A DNA stretch of 64,000 nt, taken from contig JAFUAA010000002.1 in assembly GCA_017460915.1 (NCBI GenBank), positions 44,087 to 108,086 of the forward strand, given 5' to 3'. The stretch is from Bacteroidales bacterium (lineage in GTDB: Bacteria; Bacteroidota; Bacteroidia; Bacteroidales; F082). The translations under genes were made by a program, and so were the position numbers. Below are positions 8,436 through 17,500 of this stretch, piece by piece (position 1 is the first letter of the stretch; every line of letters begins with the position of its first letter). The notes under the pieces were generated by a model. The model did no database searches and was not told the DNA's origin. It worked only from the letters and a program-made list of their open reading frames with translations.

Positions 8436-9143
8436 TTAGAACGGGGCAAACGACACACCCACCGACAAAGGATGGAGCTCAGGCGCTTCGTGACCCACGG
8501 CGAACACGGGCGAGATTTGGTAGGCCGCAAAGGCGCTCACCCATTTCCAGCCCACGCGTAAGGTGGCGGTGTAGGCATAACGCTCCAAGTTATTAATATA
8601 GGTGTATTTCTCATGAATGGTGACACCACTGCCTTCGTCGGCCAAGATATTGTCGGTGTAGTCGGGACCAACGTACTTGGTTTTGGCGGCCAGCATGACA
8701 CCGATCTTGAACCCTACGCCGATCTTCACTTGATCCTTGATGCGGAAACGCAACTCCATCGGCACCTCAAGGTAGGTCGGGTTGATTTTGGCGCGCTTGA
8801 AGTTGTCGTTGCCGCGATACGACTCCGAGAATCTCATCGTGTCGTTGGTGTAGGGGTTGGTGAGGCGGTTATAGGAATAGTAGTTGTGCGAAGACATGCC
8901 CACGCCGACGGCCACAGTGTGCTTCGAGCTTTCGCCCAAAGGGAAGTTGTAGGTCAGGGCGAGGCTCATGCCTTGGTTGAAGCCTCGGGCATCCCAGTTG
9001 CTGTTGTTGGCCTTGGCGAGTTGGAAGTCGCTGAAAAGGTCGAAGCCGAGCGTGACCTTGTTATCGGTTTTGTTGGCGATGAGCTGGGCATACGAGGCTA
9101 CTGAGCATGCTAGCACGATGAGGGTGAAAAATACTTTCTTCAT
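8436..9143 (-). CDS. Outer-membrane beta-barrel protein
   Basis: A 235-residue exported barrel. The signal peptide MKKVFFTLIVLACSVASYAQ is followed by repeated amphipathic strands (KVTLGFDLFSDFQ, MSLALTYNFPLG, HTVAVGVGMSSHNYYS, VKIGVGFKIGVMLAAKTKY, LHPLSVGVSFAPF), ending in the aromatic F typical of outer-membrane proteins. The frame is open to 9206, but the signal peptide fixes the start at 9143. It lies 7 bases upstream of queG. There is no sequence basis for a substrate. Confidence 0.8.
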   Translation of the reverse strand: MKKVFFTLIVLACSVASYAQLIANKTDNKVTLGFDLFSDFQLAKANNSNWDARGFNQGMSLALTYNFPLGESSKHTVAVGVGMSSHNYYSYNRLTNPYTNDTMRFSESYRGNDNFKRAKINPTYLEVPMELRFRIKDQVKIGVGFKIGVMLAAKTKYVGPDYTDNILADEGSGVTIHEKYTYINNLERYAYTATLRVGWKWVSAFAAYQISPVFAVGHEAPELHPLSVGVSFAPF

Positions 9144-9210
9144 ATTAGTGTTGTTGTTGAATTGTTTAATTGTGTTGGCTTGGGTTCTGGCGGATTTGGA
9201 ATCCACCCAT

Positions 9211-9666
9211 TCAGAGCTTTAGTTCAGCAGCAACAGCCGATCGCTCGTCCAACAAGCGGTTGATGTCCTCGTCGGAGAGGTTGTCGGCACGCAGCTGGTC
9301 GTCGATGGCGGCCAGCTGGGCTTCGAGGTTTTCCGTCGTGCCCGGAATGTCGGTCAGTTGTTTTTCCTTGTTGACGGTCGGTGCTTGTGGCGTAGCAGTC
9401 GGGTTGACGACTTGGGGATTGGCACTGGTGAGGTTGTTGAGCTGTCCCATCACCATGCCTACCATCTGCTTGGTGAACGGGTCGAGTTTGAAGATTTCCA
9501 CCTTCATGTCGTCCTTCAGTTCGTCGAAGTCTTCGAGAAACATCTTCAGCTGTTCCTTCTGCTCTTCGTTGATGCCTGGAATGGCATCGAGGTCTTGGCT
9601 TTCCATCATTTTCTTGAACATGTTCAAGAGTCCATCGAGGTTGTTATTGAGGTTGTTTTCGTCCAT
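9211..9666 (-). CDS. Hypothetical acidic, coiled-coil-rich protein
   Basis: A 151-residue soluble protein with no recognised domain. It is strongly acidic and helical, with a Met/Leu/Glu-rich N-terminal half (LLNMFKKMMESQ, EEQKEQLKMFLEDFDELKDDM). A Pro/Thr/Val-rich linker (about residues 82-105) separates this from a C-terminal helical hairpin (LEAQLAAIDDQLRADNLSDEDINRLLDERSAVAAELKL). It lies 67 bases upstream of the barrel gene and could be cotranscribed with it and queG. No signal peptide is seen. Confidence 0.7.
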   Translation of the reverse strand: MDENNLNNNLDGLLNMFKKMMESQDLDAIPGINEEQKEQLKMFLEDFDELKDDMKVEIFKLDPFTKQMVGMVMGQLNNLTSANPQVVNPTATPQAPTVNKEKQLTDIPGTTENLEAQLAAIDDQLRADNLSDEDINRLLDERSAVAAELKL

Positions 9667-9685
9667 TTTTCATTTGTTTTGCAAG

Positions 9686-9726
9686 TCCCCATGTCATTGC
9701 GAGCGAAGCGTGGCAATCTATGGGGA
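9686..9726. repeat. Repeat family B (GTCATTGCGAGCGAAG type), short copy
   Basis: TCCCCA at 9686-9691 and TGGGGA at 9721-9726 enclose GTCATTGCGAGCGAAGCG followed by TGGCAATC. The core is the same as the longer elements at 39823 and 51719. A second hairpin, CGGAACGGTT with AACCATTCCG, follows at 9731-9757. It lies between divergent genes. Confidence 0.75.
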
Positions 9727-9842
9727 CGGTCGGAACGGTTAATCAAAAACCATTCCGCGTGCAAAGTAACGCTTTTTTCGTGGATTGATTGCGACAAATT
9801 GACATTTTTTTCCGATAATTGCATTTTCAAACGCATTGAATT

Positions 9843-10628
9843 ATGGATTTCAACACGATAATAGTGCAGTTGGGCGAGAGCATCGCGTGGGTCAGCCTCA
9901 ACCGTCCCGAAGTGCGTAATGCCCTGAATGCCGAACTGATACACGAACTGACCGAGGTCTTCGACTGGTTGGACAAGCGCGACGACATCCGCGTCATCGT
10001 CCTCAAAGGCAACGGCAAGGCGTTTTGCGCCGGCGCCGACATCAACTATATGAAGGAGATGGCGCAATTCAGCCACAACCAGAACATCGCCGACGCCGAA
10101 AAGCTGTCGAAGCTGTTCCAGACCATCCATTTCTGCAACAAGGCCGTCATCGTCGAGGTGCATGGCGCCTGCATCGGTGGGGCCAACGGCATCGTTGCCG
10201 CTGCCGACATCGTCATTGCCGAGCGCGACACCAAGTTTGCCTTCTCTGAGGTGCGGTTGGGGCTCACTCCAGCCACCATTTCGCCTTTCGTGGTGGCAAA
10301 AATCGGGAACACTGCCGCCAGGGAACTGATGCTCACGGGTCGCCGTTTCACCGCCGACGAAGCTAAAACTTTTGGCTTGGTGAACGTTGTCGTCGACGAA
10401 GTTGAAATGATTGACAAGGAACGGCAATATATCGACCATTTCCTGCATGCCTCGCCCGATGCCATCGCCGAATGCAAGAACCTGCTCCGCATGGTGAGCG
10501 GCACCGACGATAGGTTCAATCCCGTTTTCTACCAGACCTCGCTCCTCATCGCCTCGCAACGTATCTCCCAAGCGGGCCAGGAAGGCATGAAGGCGTTTTT
10601 CGAGAAGCGGAAACCTGATTGGGCCTAA
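9843..10628 (+). CDS. Enoyl-CoA hydratase/isomerase (crotonase) family protein
   Basis: A 261-residue crotonase-fold enzyme. The oxyanion-hole strands GKAFCAGADINYM (about residues 60-72) and the later ACIGGANGIVAAADIVIAE...FAFSEVRLGL are intact, including a Glu in the second catalytic position (SEV). Length, motif pattern and the C-terminus EGMKAFFEKRKPDW resemble methylglutaconyl-CoA or short-chain enoyl-CoA hydratases. It acts on acyl-CoA thioesters in the cytoplasm. The next gene has its own promoter at 10743, so this is probably a single-gene unit. The exact substrate is not determinable. Confidence 0.9.
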   Translation: MDFNTIIVQLGESIAWVSLNRPEVRNALNAELIHELTEVFDWLDKRDDIRVIVLKGNGKAFCAGADINYMKEMAQFSHNQNIADAEKLSKLFQTIHFCNKAVIVEVHGACIGGANGIVAAADIVIAERDTKFAFSEVRLGLTPATISPFVVAKIGNTAARELMLTGRRFTADEAKTFGLVNVVVDEVEMIDKERQYIDHFLHASPDAIAECKNLLRMVSGTDDRFNPVFYQTSLLIASQRISQAGQEGMKAFFEKRKPDWA

Positions 10629-10742
10629 GAAACAGTGCTTCAACTCTGCGGAAAGTGCCAAAAAAATGCAGATTCTGCAGCGTTGAAGGGGTGTTTTCCA
10701 AAATTCTTCATCCGGTGTTGGTGGGGGTTTGGGGGATTTTCT

Positions 10743-10750
10743 TACCTTTG
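10743..10750 (+). promoter_or_regulatory. -7 promoter element of elbB
   Basis: TACCTTTG matches TAnnTTTG and lies 26 bases upstream of the ATG at 10776. Confidence 0.65.
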
Positions 10751-10775
10751 TCCCCAAAATAAAATCCTAACACCG

Positions 10776-11441
10776 ATGAAGAAATTTGCAGTAATCTTAG
10801 CTGGCTGCGGTCGGAAGGACGGCAGCGAAATCAACGAAGCCATCACGCTTTTGCTCTCCATTGAGCAGCATCATTGTGAATATCAATGCTTTGCGCCTAA
10901 TCGCCCACAGCACGAGGTGGTCGACCACTTGACGGAAAAGCAAACCGACGAGCAGCGCAACATCCTCACCGAGGCGGCGCGCCTCGCGCGGAGCCGCATC
11001 TTGCCCATCGAGGAATATAAGGCTGAGGACTACGACGGCCTGCTCTTCAGCGGCGGCTATGGCGTGGCCAAGAACCTGTGCGATTATGCCTACAAAGGTG
11101 CCGATATGGAGGTGCAGCCTGATGTGGCGCGCGCCATCATCGAGACGAACGAGGCTCACAAACCCCTCGGGGGCATGTGTATCGCACCCGTGATGTTCGC
11201 CAAGCTGCTGCCTGGCGTGTGCGTCACCTTGGGCAACGAGGGCACGCCCGATGCCGACAACATTCGAGAAATGGGCGCATTTCATGTGCAGACCGAACAT
11301 GGCGATGTGTGCGCCGACAACGAGATGCTGGTCTTCACCACGCCTGCTTATATGCTTGACGCGACCCTCAAGGACGTGTACGATGGTGCCTTCAATCTCA
11401 TCGATTCCATTGTCGACACCTTGGACGGGCATCGCGACTGA
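10776..11441 (+). CDS. elbB: ElbB-like isoprenoid biosynthesis glyoxalase (DJ-1/PfpI superfamily)
   Basis: A 221-residue cytoplasmic protein of the DJ-1/PfpI class I glutamine amidotransferase-like fold. Family motifs are FAVILAGCGRKDGSEINEA at the N-terminus, LLFSGGYGVAKNL in the middle and the nucleophile region PLGGMCIAPVM. The C-terminus LDATLKDVYDGAFNLID also fits. ElbB has weak glyoxalase activity and is associated with isoprenoid metabolism in Enterobacteria; its role here is inferred only by family. The start at 10776 follows a good promoter; earlier in-frame codons are rejected because the family begins KKFAVILAG. A strong hairpin terminator lies 24 bases after the stop. Confidence 0.92.
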   Translation: MKKFAVILAGCGRKDGSEINEAITLLLSIEQHHCEYQCFAPNRPQHEVVDHLTEKQTDEQRNILTEAARLARSRILPIEEYKAEDYDGLLFSGGYGVAKNLCDYAYKGADMEVQPDVARAIIETNEAHKPLGGMCIAPVMFAKLLPGVCVTLGNEGTPDADNIREMGAFHVQTEHGDVCADNEMLVFTTPAYMLDATLKDVYDGAFNLIDSIVDTLDGHRD

Positions 11442-11464
11442 TTTGACAACGATAAGCTACAAAG

Positions 11465-11495
11465 AAAGGAAGCGGCCTTCAAGGCCGCTTCCTTT
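11465..11495. terminator. Bidirectional hairpin terminator
   Basis: The arms AAAGGAAGCGGCCTT and AAGGCCGCTTCCTTT (15 bp, separated by a single C at 11480) form a strong stem with A-rich and T-rich ends. It sits between elbB and the convergent repeat-rich secreted protein gene and should stop transcription from both sides. Confidence 0.85.
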
Positions 11496-11518
11496 GTTAT
11501 GTAGGGTTGGCTTTTCGC

Positions 11519-12646
11519 TTATCTGCGTCCGCTACCTGAACCGCTGCGGGTGCTTGAGCTGCGCGAGGAACTGTTGGAACTTGAGCTTCTCGATGAGCTG
11601 CCTGAGGAGCTGGTGCCGCTGTTGCTTGAGCCGTTGCTGACGCGTCCGCTGCTTGAACCAGTGTTGCCTGTGCGACCACTTGAGTTGGTGCCTGTGCTGC
11701 CCGAGTTGCTGGTGCCACTATTGACTCGGCTACTGTTTGAACCACTGTTGCCCGTGCGACCGCTTGAGTTGGTGCCTGTGCTGCCCGAGTTGCTGGTGCT
11801 GCTGTTGACTCGGCTACTGTTTGAACCAGTGTTGCCCGTGCGACCACTTGAGTTGGTGCCTGTGCTGCCCGAGTTGCTGGTGCCGCTGTTGACGCGACCG
11901 CTGCTTGAGCCAGTGGATGCTGGGCCGGTCGAAGCACCGCCGTTGTAGCTGCCCGAACTCATGCTGCCCGTGTTGGGCTTGGGTCTGACCGTGGCGCTGG
12001 GTGCCGTGCCGCTGTCGTTGGGCTTGGGTTCCGTGTAGTGGTTGGCGGGATAGCCACCGTTGCTGTGGTGGTAGTTATAGGTGTGGTGCATTGGATCCAT
12101 CGGGGGCGGAGGGGTGCCATGTCCGTAGCCTGCGGGAGGTGGCATGGGCGGGCGATAGCCGTCGTAGTAGAAGCGATAGGGGTTGGGGCGGGTGTAGTAG
12201 CGTGGACGTGCAGGGGCGCGCACTACAATCCAGCTGTTGGTGCGAGGCCCGTTCCACCAGAACTCCAGAGGCTCAAAGTACTCGAAGGTGCTGAAGCTGT
12301 AGAGTTCGCTGCCCATCTCGTAGTAGGGCATGATGGTGTAGACCCAGCCGGGGTTGGCGCGATAGGCAGGAATCTCCAAGGTGATTCTCTTGATTCTGCC
12401 TGGGCAGACGCTGACGTACTTCTCAGCGTAGGCGTAGCCGTCGTCGGGGTCGAGGAAGAGATACACTGAACCCCTGTAGGTGTAGTCGCCGATATTCTCC
12501 ACGTCGTAGTAGACCGTGACCGAATTGTAGTTGTACACCATCACTGGCTGTGAGACCAAGGCAAGTTCGGGTGGATAACCGGCTGCTTTTGCTGCGATGG
12601 ATCCCACTACCAGCAGGATGCTCATCAGGATGTTCTTGGCTTTCAT
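11519..12646 (-). CDS. Secreted protein with Ser/Gly/Asn/Thr-rich tandem repeat tail
   Basis: A 375-residue exported protein. The signal peptide MKAKNILMSILLVVGSIAAKAA is followed by a beta-rich domain (residues about 25-150, with VTVYYDVENIGDYTYRGSVYLF, an FN3/adhesion-like pattern). A Pro/Tyr/His-rich linker comes next (about 150-215), then a low-complexity tail. The tail contains about three and a half copies of a 28-residue unit of the form SSRVNSGTSNSGSTG plus TNSSGRTGNTGSN, ending in Ser/Arg-rich sequence (SSSRSSSTRSGSGSGRR). The tail should be disordered and possibly glycosylated at the cell surface. No T9SS tail is visible. The bidirectional terminator lies just beyond the stop. Confidence 0.75.
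   Translation of the reverse strand: MKAKNILMSILLVVGSIAAKAAGYPPELALVSQPVMVYNYNSVTVYYDVENIGDYTYRGSVYLFLDPDDGYAYAEKYVSVCPGRIKRITLEIPAYRANPGWVYTIMPYYEMGSELYSFSTFEYFEPLEFWWNGPRTNSWIVVRAPARPRYYTRPNPYRFYYDGYRPPMPPPAGYGHGTPPPPMDPMHHTYNYHHSNGGYPANHYTEPKPNDSGTAPSATVRPKPNTGSMSSGSYNGGASTGPASTGSSSGRVNSGTSNSGSTGTNSSGRTGNTGSNSSRVNSSTSNSGSTGTNSSGRTGNSGSNSSRVNSGTSNSGSTGTNSSGRTGNTGSSSGRVSNGSSNSGTSSSGSSSRSSSSNSSSRSSSTRSGSGSGRR
11641..11910. repeat. 84-bp tandem repeat array inside the secreted protein gene
   Basis: Unit boundaries recur at 11641, 11725, 11809 and 11893, exactly 84 bp apart, encoding 28 residues each. Copies differ by only a few bases, so the array can expand or contract in frame by recombination or slippage. 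Confidence 0.85.
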
Positions 12647-12710
12647 AGTTGCGATTGTTTTTGAGGGTTTGACTTCAGTTTGTGGTCCTATACCAAAACC
12701 GTGCCAAGAA

Positions 12711-14144
12711 TCACTTCTCGGTCACGCGCGAGGTCTTTCCGTAGTCGATGTCGGAATGCTGGGCCAGGTATTCGAGCATCAGGTCGTTGGACGAGCGGAA
12801 GGTGCTTTCGCCGTCGTCCTCGTGCTCATAGTCGAACACGCTCGCCATGTAGCTGTTCATCACGATGCTGTATTTGGCGTTCATGTCCAAGGGCTTGCCA
12901 TTTTCCAGGGTCACTTCGATGTCGGTCATCTCGCCGTTGTCGTCCACCTTATAATTATAAGAGCAGCCTGAGCAGTAGATGGGCCCATGGTCGGTGACGA
13001 AACAGCACTTCATCAGGCGGATGATTTCCTCGCCCGTGAGGGTGTAGTGGATGATTTCGTTGTCGAAGGGGTCTAAAGCGAGCATGTCCTTCAGCATGAT
13101 GGGACGGGCCGAGAGCGTGTCGTAGCGCACGCCACCAGGGTTCTGGAAGCCCATGTCGGAGCCCGTGGTGTAGCGGATGGCGTCGGTCATCAGGCAGCCG
13201 AGCGACTCGTAGCTGTTGATGGGGCTGAGGTTGTTGCCGACGATGGTGTAGAAATAGTCATTGCTGTTGTAGTTGTCCACCATGGCTTGCACCTCGGCGT
13301 TGCGCTTCGGGAAGTCCTTGATGGAGAGCAGCTGCGACTTGACGTCCACCACCTTGCCTTCGCGGACGGTGAAGGTGCTGAACGTCACAAACTTGACCTT
13401 GGCCTCGGCTTGGGTGACCAGCACGCCGTTCACCATTTGCTTTCCGTTTTCGCCCACGCGGGTGTGCGAGTGTCCACCAAAGATGGCGTCGATTTGCGGG
13501 AACTTGGCGGCCACTTCGCGGTCTTCCTCATGACCTAGATGGGTGAGCAGGAAGACGAGGTGGCAGTCTTGCAACTCGTCCAAGTATTGGGGCAGCACTT
13601 CCTCGAAGGGGACGAAGTGAGAACCGGCAGCGTGTTTCGGGTGGAAGTCGGGGAGGCCGTTCTCGCCCAGTTGGATGCCACCAATCACGCCAATTTTCAG
13701 GCCTTCGCGTTCGAAGATGACGTAGGGGTGGACGTTGGGCATCCGCAGGGTGTCGTCGAAGGTGACGTTGGCGCACACGAAGGGGAACTTGGCCCACGTG
13801 AGCACGTCGCGCAAGGCCAACACGCCGGCATCCCATTCATGATTGCCGAAGGTGGAGAGGTCGAAACCGACGGCGTTCATCAAGTCGTACATAGGCTTGG
13901 TGGGCTGGGCATAGCGGTCGTTGATGGGATTGCCAGAACGGTTGTCGCCCGCGCCGAAAAGCAACAAGTCGGGATGCACGGCACGGAGGCTGTCGACGAG
14001 TGCAGCCAGCTGTGGGAAGTTGTCGATGTTGGCGTGCATGTCGTTGGTCGAGACGACATAGATCTTCTGTTCCTTGGGCTGGCACGATGCCAGGAAGAAC
14101 GTGGCCGCAAAGGCCACAAGCATGAGTTTCGTAAACTTCTTCAT
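12711..14144 (-). CDS. 5'-nucleotidase/UshA-like lipoprotein
   Basis: A 477-residue lipoprotein. The signal peptide ends in the lipobox LASC (Cys20). The metallophosphoesterase domain shows STNDMHANIDNFPQL, GAGDNRSGNP, FGNHEWDAG, LLTHLGHEED and FGGHSHTR. The C-terminal nucleotidase domain follows, with NPGGVRYDTL, the ALDPFDNEIIHYTLTGEE segment and DHGPIYCSG. Such enzymes hydrolyse nucleotides or UDP-sugars outside the cytoplasm. The start at 14144 gives the signal peptide. The short gene upstream ends at 14149, leaving a 4-base gap, so the two are translated from one message. Confidence 0.92.
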   Translation of the reverse strand: MKKFTKLMLVAFAATFFLASCQPKEQKIYVVSTNDMHANIDNFPQLAALVDSLRAVHPDLLLFGAGDNRSGNPINDRYAQPTKPMYDLMNAVGFDLSTFGNHEWDAGVLALRDVLTWAKFPFVCANVTFDDTLRMPNVHPYVIFEREGLKIGVIGGIQLGENGLPDFHPKHAAGSHFVPFEEVLPQYLDELQDCHLVFLLTHLGHEEDREVAAKFPQIDAIFGGHSHTRVGENGKQMVNGVLVTQAEAKVKFVTFSTFTVREGKVVDVKSQLLSIKDFPKRNAEVQAMVDNYNSNDYFYTIVGNNLSPINSYESLGCLMTDAIRYTTGSDMGFQNPGGVRYDTLSARPIMLKDMLALDPFDNEIIHYTLTGEEIIRLMKCCFVTDHGPIYCSGCSYNYKVDDNGEMTDIEVTLENGKPLDMNAKYSIVMNSYMASVFDYEHEDDGESTFRSSNDLMLEYLAQHSDIDYGKTSRVTEK

Positions 14145-14148
14145 GGCC

Positions 14149-14343
14149 TTAGAATTTGACGTAGATTTTCGAGTTGGCGTGCAGCGAGCCATCCAAGTCG
14201 ATGACGTTGCCGTAGGCATCTTTCACTTCAATGCCGTCGAGCTTGGGCGGCAGGTTGTTGGCGCGGCAGTAGGCCAGTACCACTGATTTCACCTTCGCGC
14301 CGTAGTAGGTGCGCACTTCGGTGTCGTTGACGAATGCTTTCAT
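14149..14343 (-). CDS. Small conserved-looking protein upstream of the 5'-nucleotidase, possible beta-grasp fold
   Basis: A 64-residue protein without signal peptide. The pattern of a strand, a long amphipathic helix (AKVKSVVLAYCRANN), then IEVKDAYGNVIDLDGSL and a terminal strand NSKIYVKF resembles the ubiquitin/MoaD-like beta-grasp order. It lacks a C-terminal Gly-Gly, so it is not a sulfur or ubiquitin-type carrier. This fold call is my inference from strand pattern. The gene is preceded by a good minus-strand promoter and is tightly coupled to the nucleotidase gene, 4 bases downstream. Confidence 0.7.
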   Translation of the reverse strand: MKAFVNDTEVRTYYGAKVKSVVLAYCRANNLPPKLDGIEVKDAYGNVIDLDGSLHANSKIYVKF

Positions 14344-14398
14344 GATGATTGAGTTTTAGGATTTATGATTCTATTTTAAGTGAGGTAACATCAGGGGG

Positions 14399-14406
14399 CA
14401 AAAATA
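14399..14406 (-). promoter_or_regulatory. -7 promoter element of the small protein/nucleotidase operon
   Basis: The minus strand reads TATTTTTG, 56 bases before the start codon at 14343. Confidence 0.6.
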
Positions 14407-14492
14407 GGAAAATCGACCTTGCAATTCAGTTTTTTTTGCAAAAAGACAAAAAAATACGTAATTTTACTTACGCCTATGTTGACTTTAAGGTC

Positions 14493-14500
14493 TAATTTTG
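14493..14500 (+). promoter_or_regulatory. -7 promoter element of the 1458-residue T9SS protein
   Basis: TAATTTTG lies 82 bases before the ATG at 14582, implying a 5' UTR of about 75 bases in the AT-rich divergent intergenic region. Confidence 0.55.
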
Positions 14501-14581
14501 CAACATAATAATTCGAATGGTGTTTCCACAAGAAGCAATAAATTGGATTAATAACCATATGTTTAACTAAATCAAATTGTT

Positions 14582-17500
14582 ATGAGAAGACTATTACTCA
14601 TTTTCCTGTCGGTGATGGCTTTCGCCGGCACGAGCGTGGCCCAGGACGTTTATTCTGGAGGCTACTACGTCAGCAGCAGCGTCCAACAGGCCGCTGTCTA
14701 CAAAAACGGCACGAAGTTGTACAACACGTCGTTTTCGGGCAACTACTATGGAGATTGCACTGGCGTATATGCGGATGACAATGATGTGTATTGGGTGAGA
14801 AACGCCTATTACAACGATGAATTCTATTATGGCGATGTTATGAAGAATAACAACGCTTATTTGAATTCACCCACTGGTGAAGGCCGGCACATCTATGGCT
14901 TGAAAAAGAACGCCTATGGCTTGTACGCGGTGGGCTGTATGGACATCAACGGTGTGAGAACGGCTGTGGTTTGGAAAAACAACGACACAAACGTTCACCG
15001 TCAGATGGGCGACGGCATCTACGAGAGTGTTGCCTACGACACCAAGCTCGGTCTTGACGACTTTCTTTACTCATGTGGCTACCAGCACTCGAACTCGTCC
15101 ACCTATCATGGCGTGATTTGGAAAGGAAACGCAGTGTTACATGCGTTCGACAACGGTACGAAGCTGTATGGCATCGATTACTACGAAGGCTATTTCTATA
15201 CGGTGGGCCTGTCGGTGGAAAGTGGTGTCAACAAGCTGAAAGTTTGGCAAACGGATGCCTCTACCGGCTGGACAAGTGTGCCTTACACAATCTCTTCTTC
15301 GCTGAGCCCCTCCTTTATAGACGAACGCTTCTCAATCCATGTCGATGCCGCTGGCGACATCTATGTGAACGGCATGGATGGCTCTGTGGATAAGATATGG
15401 AAGAATGGTGGCGTGCTCTATTTCGCAAACATCACTTATGGCTATGCGGTGTCGGTCAACAGCAACGGCGTTTATTATTGCGGCGAGTCTGATGGTGGCA
15501 AGATTTGGAAAGACGGCTCGGTGCTTTATTCTCCCTCCGACTGCAATGGAATGACCTGCCTCTACATCAATGAGCCGGAATGCACCGAAAGCGACATTCT
15601 TGCCCTGCCCTTCACCGATGGCTTCGAGAATGGCAACACCAGTTGGCCCTGCTGGACCAAACTCGACGTGGATAACTCCAATGGGACTAATATTTCTTAT
15701 TGGAATCGTTGTGGCAAGAGAATACAACCTGGCATTGCGACAGGCAACTATTGTGCGGCCCATAGATTTGGACCTGGTGGCAACGCACAAGAAGGCTGGC
15801 TCATCTCACCCAGACTCTTCCTTCAACCAGGGCGCGACAACACCACACTGACCTTCAAGACTTGCGAAGGTTATCCTACCAGCTTGGAATACGAGGGTGT
15901 GTGGGTCTCCACCAACAGCAATCCGACCACCACGAGTGCCTACACGCAGGTGTGGACGCAAACCAATGCCTCCGATAGTTGGAAGAATGTCACGATTGAC
16001 CTTTCCGCCTACCAAGGGCAGGCCATCTACATCGGCTTCAAGTACACCGGCACCTTTGCCCACTCATGGTACATCGACGACGTGAGCGTCACCGAGAGCT
16101 GGTCCCCATGCGGCACCTATTCTGTTCCTTTCGTCATGACCTTCGACGACAGCGAGGAACCCGGCTACTGCTGGTACATCGACGACCACGACCACACTGG
16201 AGACAACAGATGCTGGAAATACAACGAATCAGAGCATTGCGTCTATCACCCCTATGGGCAGTCTGGACAAGCTCAGATGGGCTTCCTGTGCACCCCAAAA
16301 ATTCAGTTGCCTGCCGGCCATGATTATGTGCTGAAGTTCAAGTCAAAGAACTCTAGCAGCGGTTCTGGGATGCAAAACATGATATGGTTGAAGCAAAATG
16401 AGACGGGTGTTCCCAATCCAGGAAGTTATACGACCCAGATTTGGAATGACACCCAGTTCCCCACTTCGTGGACCGAGGTTGAGGTGCCATTGACAGCCTA
16501 TGCTGGAAGCACAATCACACTCAACTTTGCCTACTATGGCACCTACGCCCACAATTGGTACATCGACGACGTGCGCGTCGAGGAAGCCGTCGCGCAATAC
16601 ACCATTACCGTCAACGCCAACAACAACGCTTGGGGCACCGTCTCGGGCGGCGGCACCTACAACGCCGGCGAAACCTGCACGCTGCACGCCACGCCCGCCA
16701 GCGGCTACCAGTTTGAGAGTTGGAAGAAGAACGGCACGGTGGTGAGCACCAACCCGAACTACAGCTTCACTGTAACGGAGAGTGCCACCTACACGGCCTA
16801 CTTCAGCGAGACGCCCGTCACCTACTACACCATCACCACCAACGTGACGCCCGCTGGTTCAGGCACGGTGACAGGTGCAGGCACCTACCAGGAAGGCTCC
16901 ACCGTCACCCTGACGGCGACGCCCAACAACGGCTACACCTTCAGCCAGTGGCAGGACGGCAACACGCAGAACCCGCGCACCATCACGGTGACGCAGAACG
17001 CCACCTACACGGCCACGTTCGTCCAGGACAACTACGTCATCACGGTCAACGCCAGTCCCGCCAACGGCGGCACGGTGAGCGGCGGTGGCGCCTACCACTA
17101 CGGCGAGACGGCCACGCTGGCCGCCACGGCCAACAGCGGCTATGAGTTCCAAGGCTGGCAAGACGGCAACATCGACAACCCGCGCTCCATCACCGTCACG
17201 GGCAACGCCACCTACACTGCCATCTTCGGCGAGGTGGGCACGACCTACTACACCATCACCACCAACGTGAGCCCCGCCGGCGCTGGCACGGTGACGGGCG
17301 GCGGCACCTACGAGGAAGGCTCGGTGGTCACCCTGACGGCCACGGCCAACCCAGGCTACACCTTCGACCATTGGAATGACGGCGTGACGCAGAACCCGCG
17401 TACAGTGACCGTGACATCGAGCATGAGCTTCACGGCCATCTTCACACAGAACATGTATACCATTACTGTCGTGGCCAACCCGAGCAATGGCGGCACGGTG

